Assembly (NCBI GenBank): GCA_037903475.1
Contig: JBAJFG010000582.1
Span: 124,001-188,000, forward strand
Direction of reading: 5' to 3'
DNA: 64,000 nucleotides
From: Ancylostoma caninum
Taxonomy: Eukaryota > Nematoda > Chromadorea > Rhabditida > Ancylostomatidae
Position numbers and translations under genes: made by a program. A model generated the notes under the pieces. The model made no database searches. It had not been told where the DNA came from and saw only the letters and a program-made list of their open reading frames with translations. Shown piece after piece: positions 1-12,000 of this stretch; position 1 is the stretch's first letter; each line of letters starts with the position of its first letter.

Positions 1-1416
1 GCCTAGGAATGGGTGTGGTATGGTTGAGTGGGGTTGGGATGAGATCGAGGAGAAGGTTGGACAATCTGCAACAGATCCGCCAATGGGGTCAATACAGAAG
101 GGCTGCGCCGGCGCCCAGAACTGGGGGAGATGGGTCCACCACTGTGATAAGGGTGCGCCGGCGCCCAGAAGTGGGGGAGATGGGTCCACCACTGTGATAA
201 GGGTGCGCCGGCGCCCAGAAGTGGGGGAGACGGGTCCACCACTGTGATAAGGGTGCGCCGGCGCCCAGAAGTGGGGGAGATGGGGCCACCATTGTGAGAA
301 GGGTGCGCCGGCGCCCAAAAGTGCTGGAGACGGGTTCACTGCTGTGGTAAGGGTGCGCCGGCGCCCAGAAGTGCTGGAGACGGGTTCACTGCTGTGGTAA
401 GGGTGCGCCGGTGCCCAGAAGTGGGGGAGACGGGTCCACCACTGCTGTGATAAGGGTGCGCCGGCGCCCAGAAGTGGGGGAGACGGGTCCACCGCTGTGA
501 TAAGGGTGCGCCGGCGCCCAGAAGTGGGGGAGACGGGTCCACCACTGTGATAAGGGTGCGCCGGCGCCCAGAAGTGCTGGAGACGGGTTCACTGCTGTGG
601 TAAGGGTGCGCCGGCGCCCAGAAGCGGGGAGATGGGTCCACCACTGTGATAAGGGTGCGCCGGCGCCCAGAAGTGGGGGAGACGGGTCCACCACTGTGAT
701 AAGGGTGCGCCGGCGCCCAGAAGTGGGGGAGACGGGTCCACCACTGTGATAAGGGGCGCCGGCGCCCAGAAGTGGGGGAGATGGGTCCGCCACTGTGATA
801 AGGGTGCGCCGGCGCCCAGAAGTGGGGGAGATGGGTCCACCACTGTGATGAGGGTGCGCCGGCGCCCAAAGGTGGTTAAACGCATGGCGGTCCAGCTTTG
901 TGATAAGGGCGCCCGCGTCCAGAAAAGGAAGTTCGTCACGGTTTACGTAAATTTCTTCAAGGTGGTGCCCTGGCACCCGTTCCGGCAATTCCTTCTACCT
1001 ATGTGACCTAGGTGCACATTATTTCAATCGGTATTCCCCTCCTCATTCCAGTCCATTTGTATCTGAATCGACCCCACCCTTCACTCTGTTTTTATACACG
1101 GGCAGACCCTTATCACTTGAGTTACCACAACAACCTGCTAGAGATAGATTATTTCAAGAGAGCATTCTCACTGAATCGGCTACGGCCAATTAACAACGGC
1201 CACTAGGGCCAATCAAAAGAAATTACTTCTCCCACGTGGAGGAAGGCTACCGCTCACGCGATCGAGAGCTTTCCAAAAGTCGATGGACTTACTTGGGGGG
1301 ATACAGGATCTACTAAATCTGTCCACCTCTTTTTCTGCATCGTATGCGTAGTATGCGAGCGAAGCGAGCATCAGTAGAAGTCTGGAAGTCCGGCGTTAGC
1401 CGGACGGCCAGACTGG
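1..1416 (+). mobile_element. Helitron-like element, family 1, copy A (5' end outside window)
   Basis: The copy consists of a 50-bp minisatellite, about 530 bp of unique sequence and a terminal hairpin. The hairpin has an inner stem GTCCGGC/GCCGGAC (1388-1405) and an outer stem TCTGG/CCAGA, and is followed directly by CTGG (1413-1416) and a T. A 3' hairpin followed by CTRR, inserted before T, is the known Helitron 3' signature. Internal sequence 1000-1210 is repeated at 1930-2160 and 17030-17250, and the terminus recurs five more times in the window. No Rep/helicase coding is present, so it is non-autonomous. The 5' TC end is not in the window. Confidence 0.75.
101..880 (+). repeat. 50-bp minisatellite in Helitron copy A, about 16 units
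   Basis: The unit is exactly 50 bp (for example 151-200, 201-250) and contains GTGCGCCGGCGCCCAGAAGT and GGGTCCACCACTGTGATAAG. One unit has a 3-bp insertion near 434 and the last units are degenerate. Open frames through it on both strands are a by-product of low stop-codon content. Confidence 0.95.
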
Positions 1417-1449
1417 TGACTTACAATAAAGGGCTTACAATTAGTCTGT

Positions 1450-2366
1450 CACGTGTGTGTGGGTGTGTGTGAAACGAAATTCCTCCCTGATTGGTCAGTG
1501 ATGGTGATTGCCGGGTCAACAAGATGATAGGGACGGGTATGGTGAGGTTCAAAGAATGAAGAGAAGCTCTAAAGGATGGGGAAGTGGGGAGCGGTGAGTG
1601 CGTCGTGTTGCAGTGGGTGCGCGGACCCCACAAGGTGGAGAACACCTACAAACAGGTCCAGCGGTGTGATAATGGTGCGTCGGCGCCCAAAAGTGAGGGA
1701 ACGCCTAGAGTCGGGTCCAACGGTGTGGTAAGGGTGCGCCGGCGTCGGAAAGTGGGGAAACGCCTGGGATCGGGTCCAACGGTGTGATAAGGGTGCGCCG
1801 GCGTCGAAAAGTGGGGAAACGCCAGGAGTCGGGTCCAACGGTGTGATAAGGATGCGCCGGCGTCCACATGTAATATGAATTCGCTAGGCGGGCCTATTTC
1901 TGCATGAGCGGTACGCTTACCCTGTTTCGGCGGACCCTCCTACCTAAATCACCTAGATGCACATTGTTTCCTTTCGTATCCGTGTTCTCTTCCCATTCCG
2001 TTTGTGTCTGAATAAACCACTCGTTCCTTTCTGTTTATATACACCGGTGGACCCTTATCACATGAACTACCACAACAACCAGTTGAGCTTAAATCATTTC
2101 AAGATAACATTTACACTGAATTGGTTACACTAAATTATTCACGGTCACTAACTTCGCTCATATGGGAGAACATAATTTCGTTCTACGGGGGAAGCTACCA
2201 CCTACGGGATCAAGGGCTTCTCAGGAAGGCGGTAGAACTGCGTGGAAGGAAAGAGAATTTATCAATCCATTGACACTTTTGTGTTTGCTTACAACGTGCA
2301 GTATGTGAGCGAAGCGAGCATCATTAGAAGTCTGGAAGGTCGGCGTTAGCCGGACAGCCAGACTAG
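1450..2366 (+). mobile_element. Helitron-like element, family 1, copy B
   Basis: This copy has the same layout as copy A: a minisatellite (1664-1866), unique sequence homologous to 1000-1210, the AGCGAAGCGAGCATCA motif and a terminal hairpin (2331-2362) ending in CTAG (2363-2366) followed by T. It begins a few tens of bases after the 3' end of copy A, so the two are in tandem. The 5' boundary is unclear; a TG-rich tract at 1449-1470 resembles the 5' TG tract of the copies at 28211-29625 and 50901-51528. Confidence 0.65.
1664..1866 (+). repeat. 59-bp minisatellite in Helitron copy B
   Basis: About 3.4 units of 59 bp; the GGCGYC motif starts at 1682, 1741, 1800 and 1859. The unit is homologous to the 50-bp unit at 101-880 and to the 60-bp unit of the family 2 elements. 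Confidence 0.9.
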
Positions 2367-2621
2367 TAACTAATAAAAATTATTTCAAAAAAATAATAAT
2401 AATAAACTGAAAATTAACCGATGCAAGACTTTTGAATGTATTGTAAACTAATTTCAAAAATTGGGCGACATATTCGCCGAATTTTCTAAGATTTTGGCCC
2501 TCCCCTCACCCGCTCCCACTGCTACGTCCGGCAGAGGCGCACTGCAAAGGTTAGATGGCATCCTGGCCGACTAAGCCATCGATGCTATACCACTAAATTG
2601 TTATCAGATGAATCTGGGATA
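2367..2621. other. no gene seen
   Basis: AT-rich sequence between copy B and the next inverted-repeat element. No open frame with splice sites, RNA gene or repeat was recognised. Confidence 0.4.
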
Positions 2622-2870
2622 AGGGCAATTTATACTGGATGCGTGCGACTGACGCGCGTGCGTCTATATGATGAAGAATAGGGTCCAGTCGCATGGCAGT
2701 CGCATCGCAGTCGCAGCTCAGACGCACGCGTTTACGGTTTTGCGGCGGCCGCGCGTTCTTTTCATTGAGAATGTACATGCCGTTTTGACCGGTCTTCATA
2801 GAAAATCCCTTGCAAATGGATGCGTGCGACTGATGCGCGACTGACGCACGCAGCTAGTATAAATTACCCT
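2622..2870. mobile_element. MITE-like element with about 38-bp inverted ends
   Basis: The ends are AGGGCAATTTATACT (2622) and, inverted, AGGGTAATTTATACT (ending 2870). The similarity continues inward through GCGTGCG-rich sequence. ATA flanks both sides and may be the target duplication. There is no coding capacity. A short piece containing GTGCGTCTATATGATGAA recurs near 26350. Confidence 0.65.
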
Positions 2871-5149
2871 ATAATGAACCACTGAATTGGTATACTGCGC
2901 GCACCTCAGTACGAGAAAAAGACATACATTTTTGCGATGCCTTCAAGAATATGACAGCAAGAATAAGAAACTTCTCCAGCTAAGCAGAAAATAGTAAGTG
3001 TTGAAGGGCTCACTCAAAACAATTATGCCGGAGGAAAATCTGCGACTGTCCAGAGAGCAGAAAGAAAAAGTAATTATTCTTGCTATGTAGGCGAAGCAGG
3101 TAAACAATAGTGACTTGATCCCTTCTCGCTACCGCAGAACTTCGAACATGACGGAAGCTGCTGTCTTCTTCAAGAGAACTATTCTTTCGTTTGCGGTCCG
3201 TTAGATATGTCTCTCTGGGAGTGCCGGCTTTGGGTTCTACATATCTCTCACTACACAAAAGGTAGTGAGAGCAATAATCACCATATATGTATATTTACGG
3301 GACGAACGCAAAATATCTGAGGTCGTGAAGAGCTTGATGCATAGCGAGCATGCGGTAATGAACTGAGTGGATGGCAAGAGCACGTTCTGAAGATGACAGA
3401 TTTCTGGAGGTGAAAGGTATGAAACTGTCAGTTGTGGCGTCAGCTGTACAAGTTAATTAGTCGGTGCGGAAAGAATCTAGACTTTGACGACAAAAATACG
3501 AGAAATCCTAGGCACGAAGCAGCACTAGATACATTACATACACTCTCGCACACAAAGGTCGGTAGAAGCCTGGACCGTGGTCTTGTGTGACGACTGCTAA
3601 AGAATGTTATGCGAGTCTTCTTAAATGGAGCCACTTTGAAGAGCGCATCGACTTCACTCCTTGTAAACTTTCGAATTTCGGCATACTTCTCCTCTCCCAC
3701 TGCTTGGCGCCGTCTCGCAAATGATGTGCGGGCGCCCAGTTGTCGGCGGACGAAATCGCCCTAGAAATTCGCCCAACAAGTGTTGGGAACCACATACGGG
3801 AAATGCTCTCGCGAACATTTTTTATTGACATTCATACGTATGTTCTCTGTGCTTCGCTTCTCTTCTTCTTCGACAAAAAAGTTTCATAAAAAACCAAAAA
3901 GAAACAATAGATATCAAACGAACTACGTATAGATCACAACACTGTCTTTGTCTTCTCCGTTTTCACGGCTAGAACTCGACTGCTGCCCGAGAAATCCGTG
4001 GACTATGAGGAAAAGAACTAAATCGGGCAGTGATGGATGTCACTGAGCTTGGCAACTTGTCCTCGAAAAGTAGCTATTTCTGTGACGTGGTAATTGGTGC
4101 TTGGTTAGAGCTAGGTTTACACTACATAATACGCATTTTGAAGTTATCCTGGGAGCTCTTCATCATTCAAGAGAGTTCGACGGACAAAATTAATGGGCTC
4201 TCTCCAGTGTTGCAAAATGGTTTGATTTCCACAGAGCACTTGAAACGTGTGCCAAAATTCTACCGATTAGTGTCCTCAAACGGTTGATATCTATAGCCAC
4301 GGTGGAAATAATCCCACTTCAATTCGCTTCAGCCTCAAAGAGAAAAAAGCATAATTGAAATTTTGGGTTACCATGTTTGGCGCTTGTCCTTGAGGCCACT
4401 CCACAGTAAAATGCAGAGCGATAGTACCAGAGAGAATAAGAATGGTCTCAAGATTATTTGACCCAGATATTTTAAGCCTAGTACAACGTTATGAGAAAAT
4501 AATTCTTCGTGCAAGTATAGTTATCGAATTTGCATTCTTGAGGGGTTCACTTCGAAGTTAGTAAAATTTTCAGAATAGGACGGAAAAATATGGTTTACAT
4601 TCCATAACGTTGACGCTTTGAAGTAGTATGCGGCCATAAGCAAAATCTAATCGCGAATCATTTATTACAAGCGTTCAAAAATCCCTGTGTAAAATCAGCG
4701 GCAACTTATGTAACAACCTAATAGAACACGTGGGTATGCTTGAAAAGTCATCTTTAGTGCCATGACCGCCTCGATATGCGCTCTGGAATTAGCCCTGGGT
4801 GAATTTTGACAGTACATCGAAGACTCCTCCAATGTGAGATGAAGCTTACCACACCATCGCAGCCAACTGTGTCTTTGTTAGCGTCATATCTGAGGGTTTT
4901 TGCATTTCGACTGAAATAGTCTTCCATAGTAGCTAACTAGACATATCACGGCCTCCACAGAGGGATTCAGTTTTTGTGAAATTTATGAAGTCTCGAAGCA
5001 TCCAAAGCTTTCGATAGGCATTAGAAACAAATGTCTTAGGAGATGGTGGAAAGTGGTAGAAAGCAATATGACGTCCTATTCTTCACGAATGGTTGTTGCA
5101 AGTCATTTAGTTCATCTTGATTCGCAGGTTCAATCTGATTTATTGCCCA
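2871..5149. other. no gene recognised (2.3 kb)
   Basis: Moderately AT-rich sequence. Short open frames on both strands have no family resemblance and no convincing chain of splice sites. A remote or short-exon gene cannot be excluded by eye. Confidence 0.4.
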
Positions 5150-5760
5150 CTAGCTGCCGTACCCGGCTTCGCTCGGGTGTTCAATTTCTCCCGATAATTT
5201 GAACCTGATGTCAACACTTGTTGAACCAAAAATCCTCTCAAAATGTTCATCATTTGGTGATCAGCTTAAATAACTCTTCTTCACCCCTCCCCCTTCCCTC
5301 AAAAAATGGGGTGAACTTGCTTGACTGGTGAATAAGTCCTTCTAAAATGCTTGCTTTACAGACGTTCAGCGTTTCAGAAAATCCCAGAAGGGAGGTTTTC
5401 GCCGACCCATGTGTAAGAATGCCGAAAAATCAATAAAATTAATAAATCGATAATTTGGCGCAAAATGGTTGCCATATTCGTGTTCAGCTTATTGATCAGC
5501 TTATTATTACCCTAGTAGGCACGTTCTCTCTAGTCCCTGGTCAAGAAGAGCAAAAAATCAATAAAATCGATATAGTCGATAAGCTAATCGATAATGCCAG
5601 ATGGAAAGTAGCCTATAACCTCCGTCAGCCCGTGGAGGGTCTACCTGCAAAATTTGGTCCTGATCCGTTCATCCTCCGCGATTTCTATTCGGAACACACA
5701 AACACAAACGCACACACACAAACAAACTTTCACTTTTATATATACAGATTGACAAAGCGT
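5150..5760 (+). repeat. RTE/SINE-like retrotransposon 3' region, copy 1
   Basis: It opens with the hairpin motif CCCGGCTTCGCTCGGG and ends in CACTTTTATATATACAGAT after an ACACACAAAC-rich stretch. A second copy at 32808-33370 shares the opening, the middle (GTTCATCATTTGGTGATCAG) and the tail. Repeated AAAATCAATAAAATCGATA blocks lie inside. Such GC-hairpin openings and TATATATAGAT-like tails are usual for RTE LINE 3' ends and their SINEs. No coding sequence is seen here. Confidence 0.6.
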
Positions 5761-5953
5761 AATGACACTGCTAAAAGCGAGAACATTCCCAATTTTAAGA
5801 GCGACCGTGTCTCCTTCCATGATTCTTCCATAAATACTCACTATCGGGTGAATGGACTACAGTGCAGCATCGCGATAGGGGATAAGGGTAGTGTGCGGTC
5901 CGACAATATGTATGGAAAATGAAGCGAACGATGCTAAATGCCACACTGTTTAC

Positions 5954-6327
5954 CGAAATTTCAATTTTCACAAAGTAGGCAGCAGGTTTGCTATCTTCTC
6001 GCAAGCGACATGCGAGTAGAGAGCGGAATGGATCCTTCTGAAGATTTGCCTCAACAATTACGTAGCTATTTCTGAAGGCGTTCTCTAGCAAACCGTCCAA
6101 CACACCTTTCACTTTTTCTCTGTGCTTACTGAAGTCGCACAATATCTGAACACTGAAACAATGGTTTCACACCTTACAGAAATCAGACAAGTAAGCAATA
6201 ATTACAAAAAGATTGAAGTTGATGGGTTTCTTTCGAGGAGTTCGTCCACTTCCTCCCTCCACTTCTTTATCGAAATTGTTCATATCATCAATGAGGACAT
6301 TGCCTTTTTCTGACTCACTTTTTCCCA
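5954..6327 (-). CDS. hypothetical protein, two supported exons (partial)
   Basis: I do not recognise the product. On the minus strand an exon 6327-6206 reads GKSESEKGNVLIDDMNNF and continues to PINFNLF, followed by donor GTAATT. After a 60-bp intron an exon 6145-5954 (64 codons, phase 0) starts ILCDFSKHREKVKGVLDGLL, runs to YFVKIEIS and is followed by donor GTAAAC. Acceptors are TTTTGTGCATTCTAG and TTGTTTCAGTGTTCAG. If the frame instead runs through the first acceptor, it encodes a hydrophobic LPTLALVLCILVG that would suit a signal peptide, but no in-frame ATG precedes it. Downstream exons were not found; a retroelement 3' end begins about 190 bp further on and may have broken the gene. Confidence 0.5.
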
Positions 6328-6361
6328 CTAGAATGCACAAAACAAGGGCAAGAGTGGGTAG

Positions 6362-7520
6362 AGTGAAATCGGAAGAGGTATGTCATTTCATAGCCTTAAG
6401 CACATCTGATAAGAATAAGGTGGGCTTTTGACAAAAGTTTTCCATGAATTTTCAAAAGAAAAAACAACAGAAAGTTGGTTCAGACTCTTCAGTTCCTCAT
6501 TTTACCAAACGATCATATTTGCTTGATAATTATCGTGCTCCCTGAAACGGAGACCACTGGATCTCCGAAAGCAGTCCTTAAAGCACAGAAGTTGAGCTAA
6601 ATTTTGCTCAAATGCCAGCTTCCCTGGTGTAGACCTAACGAGAAAGCAGGACCATAAATCCTCGACCAACTTGCGGCCCTTTTTGCGTTGCAGTAGCCAA
6701 CGGCTACTGCAACGCAAAAGGGCCGCAAGTTGGTCGAGGATTTTTTTGTCGACTCTACGGCGAAGCCAGAAGAGATATCCAGAATCCAAGAGTGGATTCT
6801 TAAAGCGTATGGATTCTACATATGAGCGGATAAATTTCCAGACTGCTAGCATATCTGATCCCAGTCTCACAATTTGTTATATTTGGGCAAAGACTTTGTT
6901 GTCACCCTGTAGATCTGAGAGGTCAAAATTTCCGTGGGTACTGCATTTAACGTGGAACGACAGTACATTGGGTGGTGCGCTCTTGACTAAATAGAAACCA
7001 GGTGTTTCGAATAGAATCGCGTGTGCTCCTATTTGAAAAAGAGGCGAGAAACGAAGAAATGAATGCTCTTTCTGGACATTTTTGCTATTTCTCAGTTTAG
7101 AAGGACTCCTATAACTCTCATTCCCAGAGAATTTACCAATTCCAGCTTGGCAACAGTCTATAAAACTTCTACCGCAATGCAGGCATGCCTCCGGCGCTGC
7201 TTAATGGGGAATGCAAACAGTATCAAGCGTTTGCTCAGCTCTTTGCCATGTCACGATATCGGTATCCTTTATGTTATTTTCGTATCATTATACAGTGTGC
7301 TCACCAAAGTTCTCATCTACACTTGTCGGTTGTATTCATGAAGGAGAAGGCCTAAACAGACGTGCAACAGGTAAAATCCTGCTTTATAGCCCGACCACAA
7401 CAGCTGCAATAGTGAACCTTGTCAGAGCTGCACAATGGACCTCAGTGCTCAGAAATTTAAAGGAATCAATCATTCTAGTATCTGGAGTTAATCCAGAAGA
7501 GGAAGATTTAAACTGCATAG
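6362..7520. other. no gene recognised; contains a long hairpin
   Basis: Apart from the hairpin at 6657-6742 nothing could be assigned. The minus-strand open frame across 6870-6502 runs through the hairpin and has no family features. Confidence 0.35.
6657..6742. repeat. near-perfect 42-bp stem hairpin
   Basis: The left arm AATCCTCGACCAACTTGCGG (continuing to 6698) is matched by the reverse complement ending at 6742. The loop is about 3 bases, and the only difference is one extra T in a T-run of the left arm. No flanking inverted-repeat transposon of similar age is evident. Confidence 0.9.
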
Positions 7521-7522
7521 TA

Positions 7523-8625
7523 TTAGGTTGGTGCAAAAATAATGCGCGTTTTCATGCCTTTGATTCCGAACCTCATAACTTCTTTCAAAATCGATCTTTT
7601 TCAGAAGGCTCAAAACTATTGTAATCCGCAAATCTTTGGCAATAAGATAGAGTTCTCCGACCACTGTGCAGTTCTGACAGGACCTTCTAGAATCGACGAA
7701 CTTCCGGAGGGCAGTTTTGGTATCACTTTAGTCTTCGAGAAAATTCTCCCAGAAGAAGGCGTCCAGGTTCTCGGGGAAGTGCTACTCGGTGAGCGAGAAG
7801 CTCGCTGATTATGATGTAGGACTCCGAGCTTCCTAGCTCAGTTGCTCCAACCTGTGAAGAATCTGTTGTGCAGGTTGTGCCTGGACGGCATCGTAAAGGA
7901 GTGAAGAATCCATTTTATTGAGCAACGCTGAGGTCACTCAGTGAAATTTCTAATTTATTTCATTTACGTCTTGAAACCACTTGCCAAACTAGGAAGAATG
8001 AATGGGCTGCAGTGAGCAATTTTTGCAGCAGGTCACCACGAAATAGCCGTGACCTTATTTTGGTGTTGCTTTGATTTCTGGGAGGGTTTCCTCGCCGAAC
8101 TGTTGAGCAAGGCACCTCATTTTGTCGAAGAGGGTCTATTCTTCATATTTAATTACTAAGCGACCGACTGTTTGGTGGCAATTCTTTCACTACAAAGGCG
8201 CGAGGCAGACCTCTCAACGAGGATCAATCTGATACTCATTCAGTACTACATATGCGACATTCATTACTTTCAAAGCAAGACACACCACGTCGAAAAATCT
8301 GGGAGCAGCTCGGCGGAATGCATTCGCTCACACTCCCTTCGCCAAAACTATGCTGATATTCCGAGCGATTCCTGCTGCGATGCCGTCGAATATCAGCTCG
8401 ATGAAGTGATTTTGGCAAAAAACTTGTTTTGGCGCCTTTCGTTCCACAACTAAAAATTCGCCAAAAACATAAACTTCGCCCAAAATGCATGAGATATTTA
8501 AAAAGGTCATGAAATTTGCTACAAAACCATGTGCAACTTCTGTTACCGATGATAAAAAACACTGGAAGTTTTCTGCACCGAAGATGAAGTAGTGAAAAAC
8601 GCGCATTATTTTTGCACCAACCTAA
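7523..8625 (-). mobile_element. decayed mariner transposon
   Basis: Inverted ends TTAGGTTGGTGCAAAAATAA (7523 and, inverted, 8625) continue to GCGCGTTTT and are flanked by TA on both sides. The ends match the mariner pattern. Transposase remnants are on the minus strand in several frames: near 8400-8240, ARNISIVLAKG and FGEGSVSE...FQ/QIFRRG resemble the mariner N-terminal DNA-binding region, and near 7870, QQILHRLEQLS resembles the sequence after the second catalytic Asp region. It is about 180 bp shorter than a 1.28-kb mariner and carries many frameshifts, so it is inactive. Confidence 0.8.
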
Positions 8626-8627
8626 TA

Positions 8628-9004
8628 CTATGGCTACTATGGCTTTTTCACTCTTCTGCCACAAAAAAGATCTGCTCATTCGACAGATTCATTTTTTTCT
8701 TCTAACACCTGATTCCTTCACCAGCGTGTACTCTATTTGTGCTTGCAATTTGCGTTGTTCTGGCATATGGCTGTCCGGTTACTAGTGATTAACTTGCTGA
8801 ATGTCCTTTGCCTTCCGAGGAATACCGAAGAAAATGTTGAACGACGTCAATTTTATGGAGAACTACGCATTCACAGATGTACTCTTTTCTAAGCCAGACA
8901 AACGAGTACTATTAGCCATATGTAGGTACAGCTAATTCTCACTTTCAAAGGAACAGCTAGAAATTGTTAGTCTAGCACAAACAAGTACAATACGAGTGGC
9001 GTTT
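8628..9004. other. 3' flank of the receptor gene
   Basis: No separate gene was seen. On the minus strand this is the presumed 3' UTR side of the receptor; no AATAAA was found in the first 100 bp after the stop. Confidence 0.35.
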
Positions 9005-12000
9005 TTACGACCACATTTCTCTTAGTTCGTTGAAATGATTTGAAGCTGCAGCGGCTTCTCTTCCCATGACCTTCGTGGATCTTTTACTGCGGTTCAACAG
9101 GTGATCCAACTTCTCACTGCGTAGTACCAGTGCTAGCCCGAAGAACATTCGTTGGTAGGAGAGCAACTGGAATAATAATAATCACCATTAACTATTTCCG
9201 AAGCAGTGAGGATTTCTTTCCAAATATTTCACTTACAAGATCATAGGCATGACTAAGATGAGAGGTGTCGTGACCAAGTGGAATATCAGTGAAAAACAGA
9301 GAATACGCTATGAGCGAAATAAAAATGACCTGGAACACACCGTATTTACAATTAGTAAGACTGGAGAAAACGCATGTGGAATACAAGCAGCTGGTACGCT
9401 CTCAAGGCAGATGCGTCTCTGAGAAGCATACCTAAACAGAGCCTCACCTCTCCTTCCACCACCACCTCTGCGTTGCTTGTTTACCTCATTATTTTCTCTA
9501 AATCTGGGTGATACTTTTCGCATATAACGTTATAGAAACAAAAACGATGAGAATGCCATGTGGCAAACAATGAGTCAAAATGTAACACAGGAACCCACAC
9601 AAAAAGTTTGAGAAAAAAAAGCAAAAGTCTGGATATTTGAGGGGGCAAAGATGTAGCTAAGAATTTCAGAAAAATACTGAGCATCTGAAATTGTTATCCA
9701 TCGATCTTGATATTTGATTTTTGCCCCTTTACGTGTAAATTAACTGCGATCCTCACACTAGCACCACCACAGTGGATGCCAATGCATGTGCGTTTTTCTA
9801 GGAATCAGGAAGCCCTCGGTGCGACTGCACTATGTACACCACTCGCACTGGAATTGCTGCCATTACAGCAAATCAGACGGTTTCCTTAACAGTTTCTATC
9901 CTATTTGACGCCATCCACAAAGAAAACTAATTAGCATGAGAACCCTCTGATTCGCTAGTGCCGCGACGATTCCAACGCGGGCGGTGCGGTCGCTCCGCAA
10001 GTTTCCCGTTTCCACCAAACGCACATACATTGACGCTCACTGAATGTTTCGCAGCCTCTTACGGCCAGCTTCAGCGAACGAAAATCATTGTTCAGAAAAA
10101 GGAGGTCAATGGAAGTTAACAACACAGAAGGGGTAACCTTAAAGGCACCCTTGGATAACTATGCGTTTCTTCCTCGTTGTGTGAATAAACGCTTTAGGCT
10201 ATTAGAGTGCTTCTATAAATTGAGGTCTTCCAAAAATAATGAGGCAAATTGCTCACGACAAGTGAGAAGGATTGTAATATCAAAAGTTCTGCATTCACCT
10301 GACATATAACATCATTAAGTGCGACAGGAATAAGATATCGACCGACTCGAATGTTCTCATCCATTTGATATTTGTCGCTCAGAGGCACAGAAACGCTGTG
10401 GCGCCTTCTGTATGCTGAGGTGTTGAAGGCCACAATCACAATTAATGCCTGGAACTCCTTTCATGAGACAGTGGTTCAGTGACAAGAATATGTGAATGAT
10501 TTTGAGCCCGCCTTTAACCAAATCTTGATGATCTCATGTGAATGCGCTAGCACAAATGGTCAACGAAAATAATCTTTTTTTATTATTCGACATCATCACC
10601 ACACGGAGAGCTGCAGCTGCAAAGCCCATATGACGCATTCACTTTAACTATTTACTGCACCTCTGACTGACCCTCTTGATGTTTTCTATAAGCTGCCGCG
10701 CTTTGAAGTGCGTCATGGCCTTCACAGCTGTGCCGTCGTTTTATAAATTGCCTGCTTTTGCAGGTGTATGATTCATTAGTCTGCAAGGAGCCTACCGTAC
10801 GCTACAACTGACTGAAAGCAGTGGATTGTACCTACTATCGTAATATACCACAAGAAAAAGTTCATTGAATGAGTATATATACGTATTCATATACATATTA
10901 TGTTTATACATACTTTATATACATGTTATATTTATCGTACACGATTATATGCACAATTTGCAAGCGACCTGTCAAGCGTTTTTTTTTTTGCGGCGTCCAT
11001 GCTCACGAGGTCGGTTAGGCTTCAACGAGGTATCAAGATTCTTTGATTCACTCAAATTTTGACGCATTTGTTCTTAGCTGATGCGTAATGCTTGGGCATG
11101 GATTTGGAAGGGCTATTGTATTATTGTAACTTTGATATTGTTACAAAAAACAAGATGAGATCTCTGCAATGGCCGCCGTGGAGAAGGTTCGATAGCATTC
11201 CACGACATGGTCCCGAAAACACACTAGAGTGAGTTTGAGCATGGAATGGATAGGTGTTTCTATTACAATCACTCTGTTTCCTTACGATAAACATGCTCTC
11301 ATTCCCCACCCTGCAATTTCGAGGCTAGGCAACTCGGCCATTATCGGCCGTAATCGGGCTAAACTGCTGGCAATGGAAGTCGCCGTTGGGGTGAAGTACG
11401 ACTTAGCGGGTCTTCTCCTTCAGGGAGCCACATAGCAGAACGCGTATTAGAATCGTAGGAGGCCCAACACTGGTCTCAAGTAACAAGATGTTCCAGATAC
11501 TCCCTTCAGTGCGAGCGGTGCAAGAAAAACCGATGATGGGTTGAAGGTGCTCTTATGGAATTGACATCGTGGCTAGGGTTAGGGAGGGCAACCAAGAGAA
11601 TGAGGTGGGCCCCTGCTTTTAAAAAGAGGGTGACTATTCATGTATTCTCACGGCACTACCGTGGCGTTTCTCACATGTCATAGCATGTTAGAGGGTGAAC
11701 AGCTTGTCCAAAGCCGTTCAGAGCTCTTCACATGGCTACACAGCAATCGTCACTGTTTTCTGGGTCGACTGTATTTCTGTGATGAATGTGGCTCAAGAAC
11801 GCAACACCAGCAACCTAAGCTTTGAATACAAAGCCTAACAAGATAATCCCCTCTCACTTGCCGCCATCCGCCTGAATTACTATTCTAGCTTCTCTTCTTT
11901 TAGCAGCAATTGACGGGAAATGGCAGAATTTGAGAAAAGTATGGCAGCAACTGAGAGCAGATGCAGTTAGGCTTTGAAATTGACGTATTGCGCTGTCCGG

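Noticed and set aside
101..880. CRISPR-like array
   Set aside because: Units abut directly with no unique spacers, the host is eukaryotic, and the array is part of a transposon.
6502..6870. 122-residue minus-strand frame
   Set aside because: Its middle third is one arm of the long hairpin and the reverse strand is equally open; no family features.
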